A stretch of DNA of 64,000 nt from Streptomyces sp. ISL-43 (GCF_018614195.1 NZ_JAGGOT010000044.1:62001-126000), one strand, 5' to 3'; counted from the stretch's first letter, positions 16,277 to 25,285 are shown. A program made the numbers and translations. The notes: generated by a model from the sequence alone, not told the origin.

Positions 16277-17455
16277 TCAGCCGAGAGTGGGGACCGGCTG
16301 GGGCGGGGTCGGGCCGGTGTAGCGGGCCGCGGGTCGGATGATCTTCGAATCGGTGGCCTGTTCGAGGACGTTCGCGCTCCAGCCGATCACGCGCGCCGCG
16401 CAGAAGGTCGGCGTGAACATCTCGCGCGGCAGCCCGCACAGCTCCATGACCACGCCGGCGTAGAACTCCACGTTGGTGTGCAGCTCGCGGCCCGGCTTGA
16501 GCTCGGCGAGGATCTCCTCGACGTGCCGCTCGACCTCCACGGCGAAGTCCACGAGCGGCCCGCCGAACCCGAGGGCGATCTCGCGCAGCATCCGCGAGCG
16601 CGGGTCCTCGGTGCGGTAGACGGGGTGCCCGAAGCCCATGATCCGATCCCCGGCGAGCACCCGCTCGCGGATCCACGGGTCGATCCGGTCCGCCGTGCCG
16701 ATGGCGTCGAGCGTGTCCAGGGCCCGGCTGGGGGCGCCCCCGTGCAGCGGGCCGGAGAGCGCGCCGATCGCCCCGGTGAGGCAGGCCGCGACGTCGGCGC
16801 CGGTGGAGGCGATCACGCGGGCGGTGAAGGTGGAGGCGTTGAAGCCGTGGTCGATCGTGGAGATCAGGTAGCGCTCGACCGCGCGGGCCTTGACCGGGTC
16901 GGGCTCCTGCCCGGTCAGCATGTAGAGGTAGTTGGCGGCGTACGGGAGGTCGTCGCGCGGCTCGACCGGCTCCAGGCCCTGACCGAGCCGGTGCAGGGCG
17001 GTGAGCAGGGTCGGTACGGCGGCGCAGGCGGCCATCGCGTCGGCGGCCCGGCGGTCGGGGGTGAGGTCGTAGACCGGGCGGAAGCCCGCGGAGGCGCCGA
17101 GCAGGGAGAGCGCCGTGCGCAGCCCGGCGAGCGGGCCGGACAGGGCCGTCGCGCGGGCCAGGGCGGGCAGGGCGCCCCGCACCTCGGCGGGGAGCCGGCG
17201 CAGCGGGGTGATCTCGGCGGCGAAGGCGGCTCGTTCCGCTGCGTCGGCCGGCAGGGCGCCGCGGAACATCAGGTGCCACACGTCCTCGAAGGTGCGGCTG
17301 TCGGCGAGCTCCACGGCCGAGTACTGGCGGTAGTGGTAGAAGCCCTCACGGCCGCGGACGTCACCGAGCTGCGTCTCGGTGACCACGACTCCCGCGAGGC
17401 CGCGTGGACTTTCGGCAGTGACGGCGGGGACGGCGGGTGCGTTGATGGTGTTCAT
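16277..17455 (-). CDS. Citrate synthase (citrate/methylcitrate synthase family)
   Basis: The 392 residues have the full small-type citrate synthase fold. Catalytic His residues lie in SGPLHGGAP and MGFGHPVYR. The third catalytic position, normally Asp in NVDFYSG, is Glu here (HTNVEFYAG); I recall the same change in other actinobacterial citrate synthases. It may make citrate or, with propionyl-CoA, methylcitrate. It lies divergent to a second citrate synthase that carries a DNA-binding domain, with a palindrome in the shared 69-bp promoter gap, so the neighbour may control it. An in-frame upstream start 17 codons earlier would run into that gap and is less likely. Confidence 0.9.
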   Translation of the reverse strand: MNTINAPAVPAVTAESPRGLAGVVVTETQLGDVRGREGFYHYRQYSAVELADSRTFEDVWHLMFRGALPADAAERAAFAAEITPLRRLPAEVRGALPALARATALSGPLAGLRTALSLLGASAGFRPVYDLTPDRRAADAMAACAAVPTLLTALHRLGQGLEPVEPRDDLPYAANYLYMLTGQEPDPVKARAVERYLISTIDHGFNASTFTARVIASTGADVAACLTGAIGALSGPLHGGAPSRALDTLDAIGTADRIDPWIRERVLAGDRIMGFGHPVYRTEDPRSRMLREIALGFGGPLVDFAVEVERHVEEILAELKPGRELHTNVEFYAGVVMELCGLPREMFTPTFCAARVIGWSANVLEQATDSKIIRPAARYTGPTPPQPVPTLG

Positions 17456-17485
17456 GGATCGACCATCGATGATGGACTCGATCAC

Positions 17486-17514
17486 TGTCAATATTGATCC
17501 ACTCAACCTATGTA
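17486..17514 (+). promoter_or_regulatory. Candidate promoter with palindromic operator between the divergent citrate synthases
   Basis: TGTCAA (17486) and TATGTA (17509) are 17 bases apart and read toward the HTH-citrate synthase, starting transcription about 4 bases before its ATG, so the mRNA may be nearly leaderless. TCAATATTGA (17488-17497) is a perfect 10-bp palindrome covering the -35 region, a natural repressor site for both genes. Confidence 0.5.
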
Positions 17515-17524
17515 GGGTGACGTC

Positions 17525-18769
17525 ATGAACGAGGAGTCCGGTGAGCGAAGGCTCAGCACCCAGGAGGCGGCCCGGCTGCTGGGCGTGAAACCCGCGACGG
17601 TGTACGCGTACGTCAGCCGCGGCCAGCTCACCAGCCGCCGCGACCCGGTCGGACGCGGCAGCAGCTTCGACGCCCGCGAGGTGGAGGCCCTGGCCCTGCG
17701 CAGCCGGCGCGAAGCCGCCGCGGTGCCCGGCGCCTCCGGAGAGCTCTCCGTACGCACCTCCCTCACGCTGATCGAGTCCGACCGGTATTACTTCCGGGGC
17801 GTGGACGCCGTCGAGCTGGCCTCGCGGTACCGCTACGAGGAGGTCGCCGAGTGGCTGTGGACGGGGACCCTGCTGCGCGGGGCCCGGTTCACCGCTCCCC
17901 CGGAGGCCCTCGCCGCGGCCCGGCGGGCGGTCGCCTCACTGCCGGAGCACAGCGGTCCGGTCGACCGGCTGCGGGTGGCCGTCGCGGCCGCCGCGGTCGC
18001 GGACCCGCTGCGCTTCGACCTGTCCGAGCCCTCCGTACTGGGCTCCGCGCGCTCCCTGATCCCCACCCTGGTCGGCGCCCTGCCCGAAGTCGGCCCGGCG
18101 CAGTGGGGCGGAGACGGCCGGCTCGCCCGGCAGCTGTGGCCCCGGCTCTCCGCCCTGGACCCGGATCCGGACGCCCTGGCCGTGCTGGACCTGGCGCTGG
18201 CGCTGCTCACGGACCACGATCTGGCCGCCTCGACCCTGGCCGTACGGGTCGCCGCGTCGGCGCGCGCGCATCCGTACGCGGCGGTCTCGGCCGGGCTCGG
18301 CGCGCTCGAAGGTCCCCTGCACGGCTCGGCCGGGCGGCTCGCGCACCGGATGCTGGTGGAAGTGCTCGAACGCGGCGGTGCGGCGCCGGTGGTGACCGAG
18401 TACCTGCGCGCCGGCCGCCGGGTGCCCGGGCTCGGACACCGGCTGTACAAGGGCGAAGACCCCCGGGCCGCGGCCCTGTTCGCCCGGCTGGAAGGGCTGG
18501 CTCAGGCCGGCCCCGCACTCGCCGCGGCCCGTGAGGTGGCCGGGGTGATGGCCCGGCACGGCGGCGGCCTGTATCCCAATGTGGACCTGGCGCTGTCGGT
18601 GCTGACGGTGTCGTGCGCGATGCCGGCGGAGGCCGGGGAGACGGTCTTCGCGGTGGCCCGCACGGCCGGCTGGATCGCGCACGCGCTGGAGGAGTACCAG
18701 GAGCGCCCGCTGCGGATGCGGCCGAGCGGGCAGTACCAAGGCCCCCGCCCGCCACAGCCGATGCCGTGA
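17525..18769 (+). CDS. Citrate synthase with N-terminal MerR/excisionase-like DNA-binding domain
   Basis: The 414 residues begin with a helix-turn-helix (about 8-50: STQEAARLLGVKPATVYAYVSRG) followed by a citrate synthase-like domain (about 70-414). Catalytic-type motifs persist: EGPLHGSAG, PGLGHRLYKGEDPR and PNVDLALSV, including the Asp replaced in the neighbouring enzyme. It is probably either an enzyme that regulates its own locus or a former enzyme used as a metabolite sensor (oxaloacetate, acyl-CoA). The divergent position next to a plain citrate synthase supports a regulatory role. The family occurs in other streptomycetes, but I know of no functional study. Confidence 0.85.
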   Translation: MNEESGERRLSTQEAARLLGVKPATVYAYVSRGQLTSRRDPVGRGSSFDAREVEALALRSRREAAAVPGASGELSVRTSLTLIESDRYYFRGVDAVELASRYRYEEVAEWLWTGTLLRGARFTAPPEALAAARRAVASLPEHSGPVDRLRVAVAAAAVADPLRFDLSEPSVLGSARSLIPTLVGALPEVGPAQWGGDGRLARQLWPRLSALDPDPDALAVLDLALALLTDHDLAASTLAVRVAASARAHPYAAVSAGLGALEGPLHGSAGRLAHRMLVEVLERGGAAPVVTEYLRAGRRVPGLGHRLYKGEDPRAAALFARLEGLAQAGPALAAAREVAGVMARHGGGLYPNVDLALSVLTVSCAMPAEAGETVFAVARTAGWIAHALEEYQERPLRMRPSGQYQGPRPPQPMP

Positions 18770-18877
18770 GGCTCGGTGCCCCCCGGGGAGGCGCGCCCGG
18801 GCCCGGCCGGTGCGGGCGCGTCGGCCGGCAGGCGCGCTGGGGAAGGCGCGGTGCGGGAAAGCGGTCCGGCTGCGGCG

Positions 18878-20485
18878 TCAGGTCCGCAGCCAGACCGCCG
18901 TGTCCTGCGGAAGCAGCCCGCCGTCGTCCAGCGCGGAACTGCTCAGCAAGAGGCTCGTGTGGGCCGGCAGCGGGACCGGCCCCTGTGACAGGTTGGCCGC
19001 GCAGACCAGCCCGTCGGGACGGGTGAAGGCCAGCACACCGGGCTGCGCGTCCAGCCACTCCAGCGATCCGCCGCCGAAGCCGCCCGCGGCGCGGCGCAGT
19101 GCGAGGGCCGTCCGGTAGAGGGTCAGCATCGAGTCCGGGTCGCCGTCCTGGCGGTCCGCGGCGTACGCCGGCCAGTCCGCCGGCTGGGGCAGCCAGGGGT
19201 CGTTCCAGGGCTCGGCGGTCCACGGCAGCGGCACCCGGCAGCCGTCCCGGCCGGGGTCGGTGCCTCCGGAGCGGAAGTGCATGGGGTCATGGATGCGCCC
19301 GAGCGGTACGTCGGCTTCCGGCAGCCCCAGTTCCTCGCCCTGGTAGACGTACACGGCGCCGGGCAGGGCGAGGGTCAGCAGGGCTGCGGCGCGGGCCCGC
19401 CGGGCGCCGAGCGCCGGGTCGGTCGGGGTCCCGAAGGCCTTGGCGGCGAAGTCGAAACCGGTATCGGCGCGCCCGTAGCGGGTGACCGTACGGGTCACGT
19501 CGTGGTTGCACAGCACCCAGGTGGCCGGGGCACCGACGGGGGCGTGCTCGGCCAGGGTCTCCTCGATGGAGGTGCGCAGCCGGTCCGCGTCCCAGGGGCA
19601 GCTGAGGAAGGAGAAGTTGAAGGCGGTGTGCAGTTCGTCGGGGCGCAGGTAGCGGGCGAACCGCTCGGAGTCGGGCAGCCAGACCTCGCCGACGAAGATG
19701 GCCTCGTACTCGTCGGCGATGGCGCGCCAGGAGCGGTAGATGGTGTGCAGGTCGTCCCGGTCGATGTACGGGTGGACCTCGCCGGGCCAGGGTTCGGGCG
19801 AGCGGCCGGCCAGGTCGGGCAGGGCCGGGTCCTTGGCGAGCAGGGCCGCGGAGTCGATCCGTACGCCCGACACTCCCCGCTCGAACCAGAAGCGCAGGAC
19901 TTCCTCGTGTTCCCGGCGGACGGCGGGGTGGCCCCAGTTGAGGTCGGGCTGCTGCGGGGTGAAGAGGTGCAGGTACCACTCCCCGTCCGGTACCCGCGTC
20001 CAGGTGGCGGCGCCGTTGAACTGCGAGGGCCAGTCGCCGGGCGGCAGTTCGCCGTGCTCGCCGCGGCCGGGGCGGAAGTGGAAGAGCTCGCGCTCCGGGC
20101 TGCCGGGTCCGGCGGCCATCGCAGCCTTGAACCAGGCGTGCTGGTCGGACACGTGGTTCGGGACGATGTCGACAATGGTGCGGATGCCCAGTTCACGGGC
20201 CTCGGCGATGAGTTTCTCCGCTTCGGCGAGGGTGCCGAAGGCGGGGTCTATGGCGCGGTAGTCGGCGACGTCGTACCCGCCGTCGGCGAGCGGGGAGAGG
20301 TACCAGGGGGTGAACCAGAGTGCGTCCACGCCCAGTTCGGAAAGATAGGGGAGGCGGGCCCGGACGCCCGCGATGTCACCGGTGCCGTCCCCGTCGCCGT
20401 CGGCGAAGCTCCGTACGTACACCTGGTAGATGGCGGCCGAGCGCCACCAGTCGGCGGCGTTTTCGGGCAGGGGAAAGTCAGCCAC
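18878..20485 (-). CDS. GH13-family alpha-glucosidase / oligosaccharide hydrolase
   Basis: A 535-residue cytoplasmic glycoside hydrolase family 13 enzyme with the four conserved regions: DIVPNH, GVRIDSAA (nucleophile Asp), FVGEVW (acid Glu) and CNHD (transition-state Asp). It resembles alpha-glucosidases and oligo-1,6-glucosidases that split imported alpha-glucosides. The start is GTG with AAAGGA upstream. It is the last gene of the carbohydrate operon, 54 bases after the second permease, so it would hydrolyse the sugar delivered by the transporter. Confidence 0.9.
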   Translation of the reverse strand: MADFPLPENAADWWRSAAIYQVYVRSFADGDGDGTGDIAGVRARLPYLSELGVDALWFTPWYLSPLADGGYDVADYRAIDPAFGTLAEAEKLIAEARELGIRTIVDIVPNHVSDQHAWFKAAMAAGPGSPERELFHFRPGRGEHGELPPGDWPSQFNGAATWTRVPDGEWYLHLFTPQQPDLNWGHPAVRREHEEVLRFWFERGVSGVRIDSAALLAKDPALPDLAGRSPEPWPGEVHPYIDRDDLHTIYRSWRAIADEYEAIFVGEVWLPDSERFARYLRPDELHTAFNFSFLSCPWDADRLRTSIEETLAEHAPVGAPATWVLCNHDVTRTVTRYGRADTGFDFAAKAFGTPTDPALGARRARAAALLTLALPGAVYVYQGEELGLPEADVPLGRIHDPMHFRSGGTDPGRDGCRVPLPWTAEPWNDPWLPQPADWPAYAADRQDGDPDSMLTLYRTALALRRAAGGFGGGSLEWLDAQPGVLAFTRPDGLVCAANLSQGPVPLPAHTSLLLSSSALDDGGLLPQDTAVWLRT

Positions 20486-20539
20486 GGAGGGGTCCTTTCA
20501 CAGGGGGCGGCCGGGCGCGGCGGCGGTTCGGGGTGCTGG

Positions 20540-21415
20540 TCACCCCTTGAGGGAGCCTGCCGTCAGGCCGCTCATGATGTTGCGCTGGAAGATCAGGAAG
20601 ATGATGAGCGTGGGCGCCGAGGCCATCGCGAGCGCGGCGACGAGATGGTTCTCGGGTACTCCCCTGGCCAGTGAGTAGATGCCGACGTTGAGCGTCTGCA
20701 GGGCCGGGTCGGGGAGGGTGAGCATGGGCCAGAGGAAGTCTTTCCAGACCCCGACGACGGCGAAGATCGACACGACGCCGAGGACGGGCGGGGACATGGG
20801 CAGGACCACGGAGCGCAGGGTGCGCAGGGCGGAGGCTCCGTCGATGGCGGCGGCGTCGAGGATCTCGCCGGGGATGGAGTCGAAGAATCGTTTCAACAGG
20901 AAGATGTTGAAGGCGTTCGTGACGGAGGGCAGCCAGATCACCCAGGGCGTGTTGAGCAGGTTCCGCTCGATGATCGGCATGTCCAGGACCGTCAGGTACT
21001 GCGGTACGACGAGGACGGTGGCCGGGATCATCAAGGTCGCCAGCATCATGCCGAGGACCGCTCTGCCGAAGACGGGCCGGAGCTTGGACAGCGAGTACGC
21101 GGCGGCGACGCCCAGGACGAGCTGGAAGGCCAGGGCCCCGAAGGCGTAGTAGAGGGTGTTGAACAGCAGCTTGGCGAGGTCCATGACCTTCCAGGCCGCC
21201 GAGTAGTTCTCGGCGTGCAGGGAGTCCGGCACCAGGGTCGGCGGGACCTGCGTGAACTCCTGGGTGCTCTTGAGGCCGTTGGCGACCATCCAGTAGAGGG
21301 GCCCGAGGAAGACGATCGTGAAGCCGACGACGACCAGGGCCAAGGCGGTCCAGTAGACGATCTTGCCTCGGGTGCGGCCGAGTAGGGCCGGAGATATCAG
21401 CGTGCGCTCTGCCAT
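20540..21415 (-). CDS. Carbohydrate ABC transporter permease (MalG type)
   Basis: A 291-residue inner-membrane permease with six predicted helices. The EAA loop that contacts the ATPase reads LDAAAIDGASALRTLRSVVLPMS. It ends with LTAGSLKG, the usual C-terminus of MalG-type CUT1 permeases. It lies 14 bases downstream of its partner permease. No ATPase gene is in the cluster; in Streptomyces such transporters commonly share the ATPase MsiK encoded elsewhere. Confidence 0.93.
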   Translation of the reverse strand: MAERTLISPALLGRTRGKIVYWTALALVVVGFTIVFLGPLYWMVANGLKSTQEFTQVPPTLVPDSLHAENYSAAWKVMDLAKLLFNTLYYAFGALAFQLVLGVAAAYSLSKLRPVFGRAVLGMMLATLMIPATVLVVPQYLTVLDMPIIERNLLNTPWVIWLPSVTNAFNIFLLKRFFDSIPGEILDAAAIDGASALRTLRSVVLPMSPPVLGVVSIFAVVGVWKDFLWPMLTLPDPALQTLNVGIYSLARGVPENHLVAALAMASAPTLIIFLIFQRNIMSGLTAGSLKG

Positions 21416-21429
21416 GTGAGGTGCTCCCG

Positions 21430-22338
21430 TCAGTTCTCGTTGTCGCGGCTCAGCCGGACGTACACGGCGGAGAAGCCGGCGAGCAGGACGAGCAGGCACA
21501 GGCCCAGGGCCGCGGCGCCGCCGTACTGGTTGAAGCTGAAGGCGTACTGGTAGATGAGGACGACGACGGTGGTGGTCGACCCCTCGGGGCCGGCCCCGCC
21601 GGTCAGCATGAAGGGCTCGACGAACACCTGCATCGTGGCGATGATCTGCATGAGCAGCATCAGCGAGAGGATGAGCTTGGTCTGCGGGATCGTGACGTGC
21701 CAGATCTTGCGCAGCACCCCGGCCCCGTCGAGCTCGGCCGCCTCGTAGAGCTCGCCGGGGACGCCCTGGAGGGCGGCCAGATAGATCAGGGTCGCACCGC
21801 CCATGTTCATCCACGTGGAAGCGATGACGACGGAGAGCATCGCGGTATCGGTGGATTGCAGCCAGTCTTGCGCCGGCAGGTGCAGGAATTCCAGGGCCTT
21901 GCTGAAGACGCCGTAGCCGGGATCGTAGAAGTACTTGAAGAGCAGGATCGAGGCCACCGGCGGCATCATCACCGGCAGGTAGACCAGCAGCCGCAGATAA
22001 CCCTGCGCGTGCCGGAACTCGTTGAGCACGATCGAGACGACGAACGGGACGAGGAAGCCGAGGACCAGCGCGAGCCCGGTGAAGAGCAGGGTGTTGCGCC
22101 AGGCCTGCCAGAAGGCCGGATCGTTGAAGACGTAGCGGAAATTGTCCCAGCCGACCCAGCGGACGGTGCCGCCCTCGGTCTTCTGGAAGGCCAGCAGGAA
22201 CTCCCGGACCATCGGGTACCAGGAGAAGAAGGAGAAGCAGAGCACGGCGCCGATCAGAAAGCCGTGGGCCGAGAGGTTCCGCTTGAACGCCCGGACGAAT
22301 TCCTCGCGTGAGGTATCGGACAGGGTGGGAGCCGACAT
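21430..22338 (-). CDS. Carbohydrate ABC transporter permease (MalF type)
   Basis: About 302 residues with six or seven membrane helices and an EAA loop (LYEAAELDGAGVLRKIWHV). I placed the start at MSAPTLSD because AAGGAG lies 9 bases upstream; an ATG ten codons earlier (22368) is in frame but has no ribosome-binding site. It pairs with the MalG-type permease to form the channel. A GC-rich hairpin precedes it after the binding-protein gene, which would give fewer permease than binding-protein transcripts. Confidence 0.92.
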   Translation of the reverse strand: MSAPTLSDTSREEFVRAFKRNLSAHGFLIGAVLCFSFFSWYPMVREFLLAFQKTEGGTVRWVGWDNFRYVFNDPAFWQAWRNTLLFTGLALVLGFLVPFVVSIVLNEFRHAQGYLRLLVYLPVMMPPVASILLFKYFYDPGYGVFSKALEFLHLPAQDWLQSTDTAMLSVVIASTWMNMGGATLIYLAALQGVPGELYEAAELDGAGVLRKIWHVTIPQTKLILSLMLLMQIIATMQVFVEPFMLTGGAGPEGSTTTVVVLIYQYAFSFNQYGGAAALGLCLLVLLAGFSAVYVRLSRDNEN

Positions 22339-22412
22339 CGCCGCTCGCTCCTTGGTGGTCGTCGCCATCGATATGCGGGGGTGCCGGGCCGGCGGCCCGG
22401 AAGGCGGGTGCG

Positions 22413-22440
22413 GGTCCGGGCCGGGGAGGCCGCCCGGACC
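22413..22440 (-). terminator. Intra-operon hairpin after the binding-protein gene
   Basis: GGTCCGGGC pairs with GCCCGGACC (9 bp, 10-base loop), with a second small GC hairpin (GGGCCGGCGGCCC, 22386-22398) behind it. Hairpins here commonly stabilise or partly terminate binding-protein mRNA in sugar operons. Confidence 0.55.
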
Positions 22441-22456
22441 TCCACCGGCCGGTCCG

Positions 22457-23857
22457 CTACTGGTTGGCCAGCACCTGGTTGACGGCCTTCTCGGCCTCCG
22501 CGAAGAGCTGCGCCGAGTCGGCGTCCTTGTTCGTCAGGACCCCCGACATCACCTTGTCGAGGACCTTGTAGACCTCCTGGGCCTTCGCCGGCTCGGCCTT
22601 GCCGGGCACCGGGTTGTCCAGGAAGGACTTGAAGTTGACGACCGGCATGGTGGCGTTGGCGGCCTTCAGCTCGTCATCCTTGGCCTTGCTGGCGCCGGTG
22701 AAGAAGGCGGGCTGCGGAAGCCCGACCGGCAGGCCGTCGGCCTTGTTGCGGTCGTACTGGAACTGGCCCTTGCCGACCGAGAGCGTCTTGAAGTTCAGCC
22801 AGGCGATGGCGGCCTTGACCTTGTCCGGCGAGCTGCCCTTCTTGATCATGTAGCCGTTGCCGCCGGCCAGCGTCGCGGCGCCGCCGGGGATGGGACCCAT
22901 GCCGAAGTTCTCGTACTTGGCGGAGAGCTGCTGGACCATGTAGGTGATGTCGTCGGGCGCGGCAAGGAACATGCCGAGCTTGTCCGAGGCCATCTGCTTC
23001 TGCAGGTCGCCCCACTTGAGCAGCTGGGTCTTGCCCATGCTGTCGTCGTCCCAGCGCATGGCGTGGAGGTTGTCGACGACCTGCTTGCCGGTCGGGTTGT
23101 TGAAGGCCGCCTTGCCGTCGGCGCCGACGACGTCGCCGCCCAGGCCGTACATCGCGGCGGTGAAGTGCCAGCCGCCGGTGTTGTCGACGCTGTACTCGCC
23201 GTAGCCGGCGGTGCCGTTGCCGAGCGCCGCGATCTTCTTGGCGGCCGCGCGGACCTCGTCCCAGGTGCGCGGCGGCTGATCGGGGTCGAGGCCCGCCTGC
23301 TGGAAGAGCTTGCGGTTGATCAGCAGGCCCATCGTGTAGTTGCTGGTGGGCAGGGCGTAGAGCTTGCCGTCCTGCTCGAGGGTGCCGGTGACGTTCTTGT
23401 CGATGTCGCCGAAGCCCGGGACCGACTTGGCCGTGACGTAGGCCGAGATTTCCTCGGCGCCGTCGTTGTCCAACACCTGCTTGAGGTCGGTGAAGTAGGC
23501 GTAGAACACGTCCGGCTGCGACTTGGCCTTGAGCATCGCCGTGAAGCGCGGGGGCTCCAGGCACTGGCCGGGGGTGGAACGGCCCTCGATCGTGACGTTC
23601 GGGTAGATCTTGTTGAACGCCGCCACGTCCTCCTTCCACTGCTTGAGCTCGGCCGCCTTCGCCGCGGGCGGCATGCAGTCCATGGAGATGGCGACCTTGG
23701 TCTTCGGGTCGAGCGGCGCGGAGGCGTCCGCGGAACCGCCGGACGGCTGGTTCTTGGTGTCGTCTCCACCGCTGCTCGTACCGCAGGCCGCGAGGGCGGT
23801 GACGGCGAGCGCCGAGACGAGGGCGGCCGCGGTGGTGCGGCGGATATTGGTTCTCAT
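22457..23857 (-). CDS. Carbohydrate ABC transporter substrate-binding lipoprotein
   Basis: A 466-residue CUT1 binding protein. It has a twin-basic N-terminus, a hydrophobic core and the lipobox LAACG, so Cys24 should be lipidated and the protein anchored outside the membrane. After a Gly/Ser linker the two-lobed fold is visible (KVAISMDCMPP, GWHFTAAMYGLGGD, PGGAATLAGGNGYMI). The ligand is unknown; the operon's GH13 enzyme suggests a maltodextrin or other alpha-glucoside. It is the first gene of the operon, with LacI-type half-sites upstream. Confidence 0.93.
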   Translation of the reverse strand: MRTNIRRTTAAALVSALAVTALAACGTSSGGDDTKNQPSGGSADASAPLDPKTKVAISMDCMPPAAKAAELKQWKEDVAAFNKIYPNVTIEGRSTPGQCLEPPRFTAMLKAKSQPDVFYAYFTDLKQVLDNDGAEEISAYVTAKSVPGFGDIDKNVTGTLEQDGKLYALPTSNYTMGLLINRKLFQQAGLDPDQPPRTWDEVRAAAKKIAALGNGTAGYGEYSVDNTGGWHFTAAMYGLGGDVVGADGKAAFNNPTGKQVVDNLHAMRWDDDSMGKTQLLKWGDLQKQMASDKLGMFLAAPDDITYMVQQLSAKYENFGMGPIPGGAATLAGGNGYMIKKGSSPDKVKAAIAWLNFKTLSVGKGQFQYDRNKADGLPVGLPQPAFFTGASKAKDDELKAANATMPVVNFKSFLDNPVPGKAEPAKAQEVYKVLDKVMSGVLTNKDADSAQLFAEAEKAVNQVLANQ

Positions 23858-23943
23858 CGGTGGTCCCCTTCGAGCATCAAGCAGGAGGCGTGGGGCGGTG
23901 CGGGGGCGAGCGCGGCACACTCAACCACCACCTACAAATGAAC

Positions 23944-23979
23944 GCAATATCTCGCGCAGACTTCGCAAGAGTTTGGCAA
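23944..23979 (-). promoter_or_regulatory. Degenerate LacI-type operator region upstream of the binding-protein gene
   Basis: GCAA or GCAG half-sites at 23944, 23956 and 23965 and TTGGCAA at 23973 resemble in spacing the composite operators seen upstream of the LacI gene and the small secreted gene, but with more mismatches. It lies about 90 bases upstream of the operon's first gene. Confidence 0.5.
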
Positions 23980-24014
23980 CCAAGTGCCGGACAGGTCGGG
24001 CAGAGGACGCAAAA

Positions 24015-24053
24015 CAGGGCCACGAAACGTCAGAACGACGTTTCGGGGCCCTG
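24015..24053 (-). terminator. Terminator after the LacI gene
   Basis: The stem is CAGGGCC plus CGAAACGTC (16 bp with one A/G mismatch) and the loop AGAAC. It lies 30 bases past the lacI-type stop and isolates the regulator from the transporter operon. Confidence 0.85.
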
Positions 24054-24082
24054 AGTTCGAGCGTCGGAGCGGAGCGGGGGTG

Positions 24083-25102
24083 TTATGCGAGCCGGGGGCG
24101 CGGGGCCTGCGCCGTGGAGCCGCGCACCACGAGTTCCGGCTCGAAGAGCAGCTCGCCGGGCTGCACCGCGGTCCCCTGGATCTGCGCGGTGAGCAGCTCC
24201 ACGGCGGCCCGGCCCATGGCCTCGATCGGCTGCCGGACGGTGGTCAGCGGCGGCTCGGTGCAGTTCATGAAGGCCGAGTCGTCGTACCCGACCACGGAGA
24301 CCTGCCCCGGCACCGACAGCCCCCGGCGGCGGGCCGCCCGGATGGCACCGAGGGCCAGCGGGTCGCTCGCGCAGATGATGCCCGTGATCCCCCGGTCCAG
24401 CAGCCGCGAGGTGGCCGCGTGGCCGCCCTCCAGGGAGAACAGCGCCCGCTCCACGTGCTCGGCGGGCAGTTCGGTGCCGGCCGCCGCGGCGACCGTCTGG
24501 GCGGCCACCAGCTTGCGCAGGGAGGGGATGTGGTCGGGCGGGCCCAGCACCAGGCCGATGCGCTCGTGGCCGAGCGAGGCCAAGTGCCGCCAGGCCTGCT
24601 CGACCGCGACGGCGTCGTCGCAGGACACGCACGGAAAGCCGAGATCCTCTATCGAGGCGTTGATGAGCACCACCGGGACCTTGCGGTCGCGGAGCAGCCG
24701 GTAGTGCTCGTGCGGGGCGTCGGCCTGCGCGAACAGTCCGCCGGCGAAGACGACACCGGACACCTGCTGCTGGAGCAGGAGCTCGACGTAGTCGGCCTCG
24801 GAGACTCCGCCGGTGGTCTGTGTGCAGAGCACCGGGGTCAGCCCCTGCTGGGCCAGCGCACCGCCGATGACCTCGGCGAAGGCCGGGAAGATCGGGTTCT
24901 GCAGTTCCGGCAGGACCAGGCCGACCAGCCGGGCGCGCTCGCCGCGCAGCTGGGTGGGGCGCTCGTAGCCGAGGACGTCGAGGGCCGTGAGCACGGACTG
25001 GCGGGTCGCGTCCGAGACGCCCGGCTTGCCGTTGAGCACCCGGCTGACCGTTGCCTCGCTGACCCCCACCTTCTTCGCTACTTGAGCAAGTCGTCGCGTC
25101 AT
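24083..25102 (-). CDS. LacI-family transcriptional regulator of the carbohydrate operon
   Basis: The 339 residues begin with a LacI helix-turn-helix (4-50: LAQVAKKVGVSEATVSRVLN, then GKPGVSDATRQSVLTAL) followed by a periplasmic-binding-protein-like sensor domain. It strongly recalls MalR of S. coelicolor in the N-terminal region. Position directly upstream of the ABC/GH13 operon makes it the likely repressor. No ribosome-binding site precedes the ATG, and operator-like half-sites end 3 bases before it, so the message may be leaderless and autoregulated. Confidence 0.92.
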   Translation of the reverse strand: MTRRLAQVAKKVGVSEATVSRVLNGKPGVSDATRQSVLTALDVLGYERPTQLRGERARLVGLVLPELQNPIFPAFAEVIGGALAQQGLTPVLCTQTTGGVSEADYVELLLQQQVSGVVFAGGLFAQADAPHEHYRLLRDRKVPVVLINASIEDLGFPCVSCDDAVAVEQAWRHLASLGHERIGLVLGPPDHIPSLRKLVAAQTVAAAAGTELPAEHVERALFSLEGGHAATSRLLDRGITGIICASDPLALGAIRAARRRGLSVPGQVSVVGYDDSAFMNCTEPPLTTVRQPIEAMGRAAVELLTAQIQGTAVQPGELLFEPELVVRGSTAQAPRPRLA

Positions 25103-25104
25103 GA

Positions 25105-25140
25105 GCGCAAGAGTAGCGCAAACAATGCAAGTTCCTTGCA
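25105..25140 (-). promoter_or_regulatory. Composite operator upstream of the LacI gene
   Basis: GCAA half-sites start at 25107, 25118 and 25127, and an inverted TTGC starts at 25136; TGCAAG-TTC-CTTGCA forms an inverted repeat. The same spacing recurs at 25705-25737. It is a likely binding site of the LacI regulator. Confidence 0.65.
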
Positions 25141-25285
25141 GCTCGATTACGGCCAGTTTGGCCCATCGGAATCCGCCGCGGAACCCCCTGCGCCAAGGTG
25201 TCTCCGCGACCACGCCGAGCAGCGGCGGGGCACCCGAAGGGACGCGCCCGCCGCTCTCGTGGTCAGGCTCTTGATCCGCCGCCCG

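Noticed and set aside
18878..25102. Sugar transporter as broken because the ATPase is missing
   Set aside because: Streptomyces CUT1 operons normally use the shared ATPase MsiK encoded elsewhere; both permeases and the binding protein are intact.
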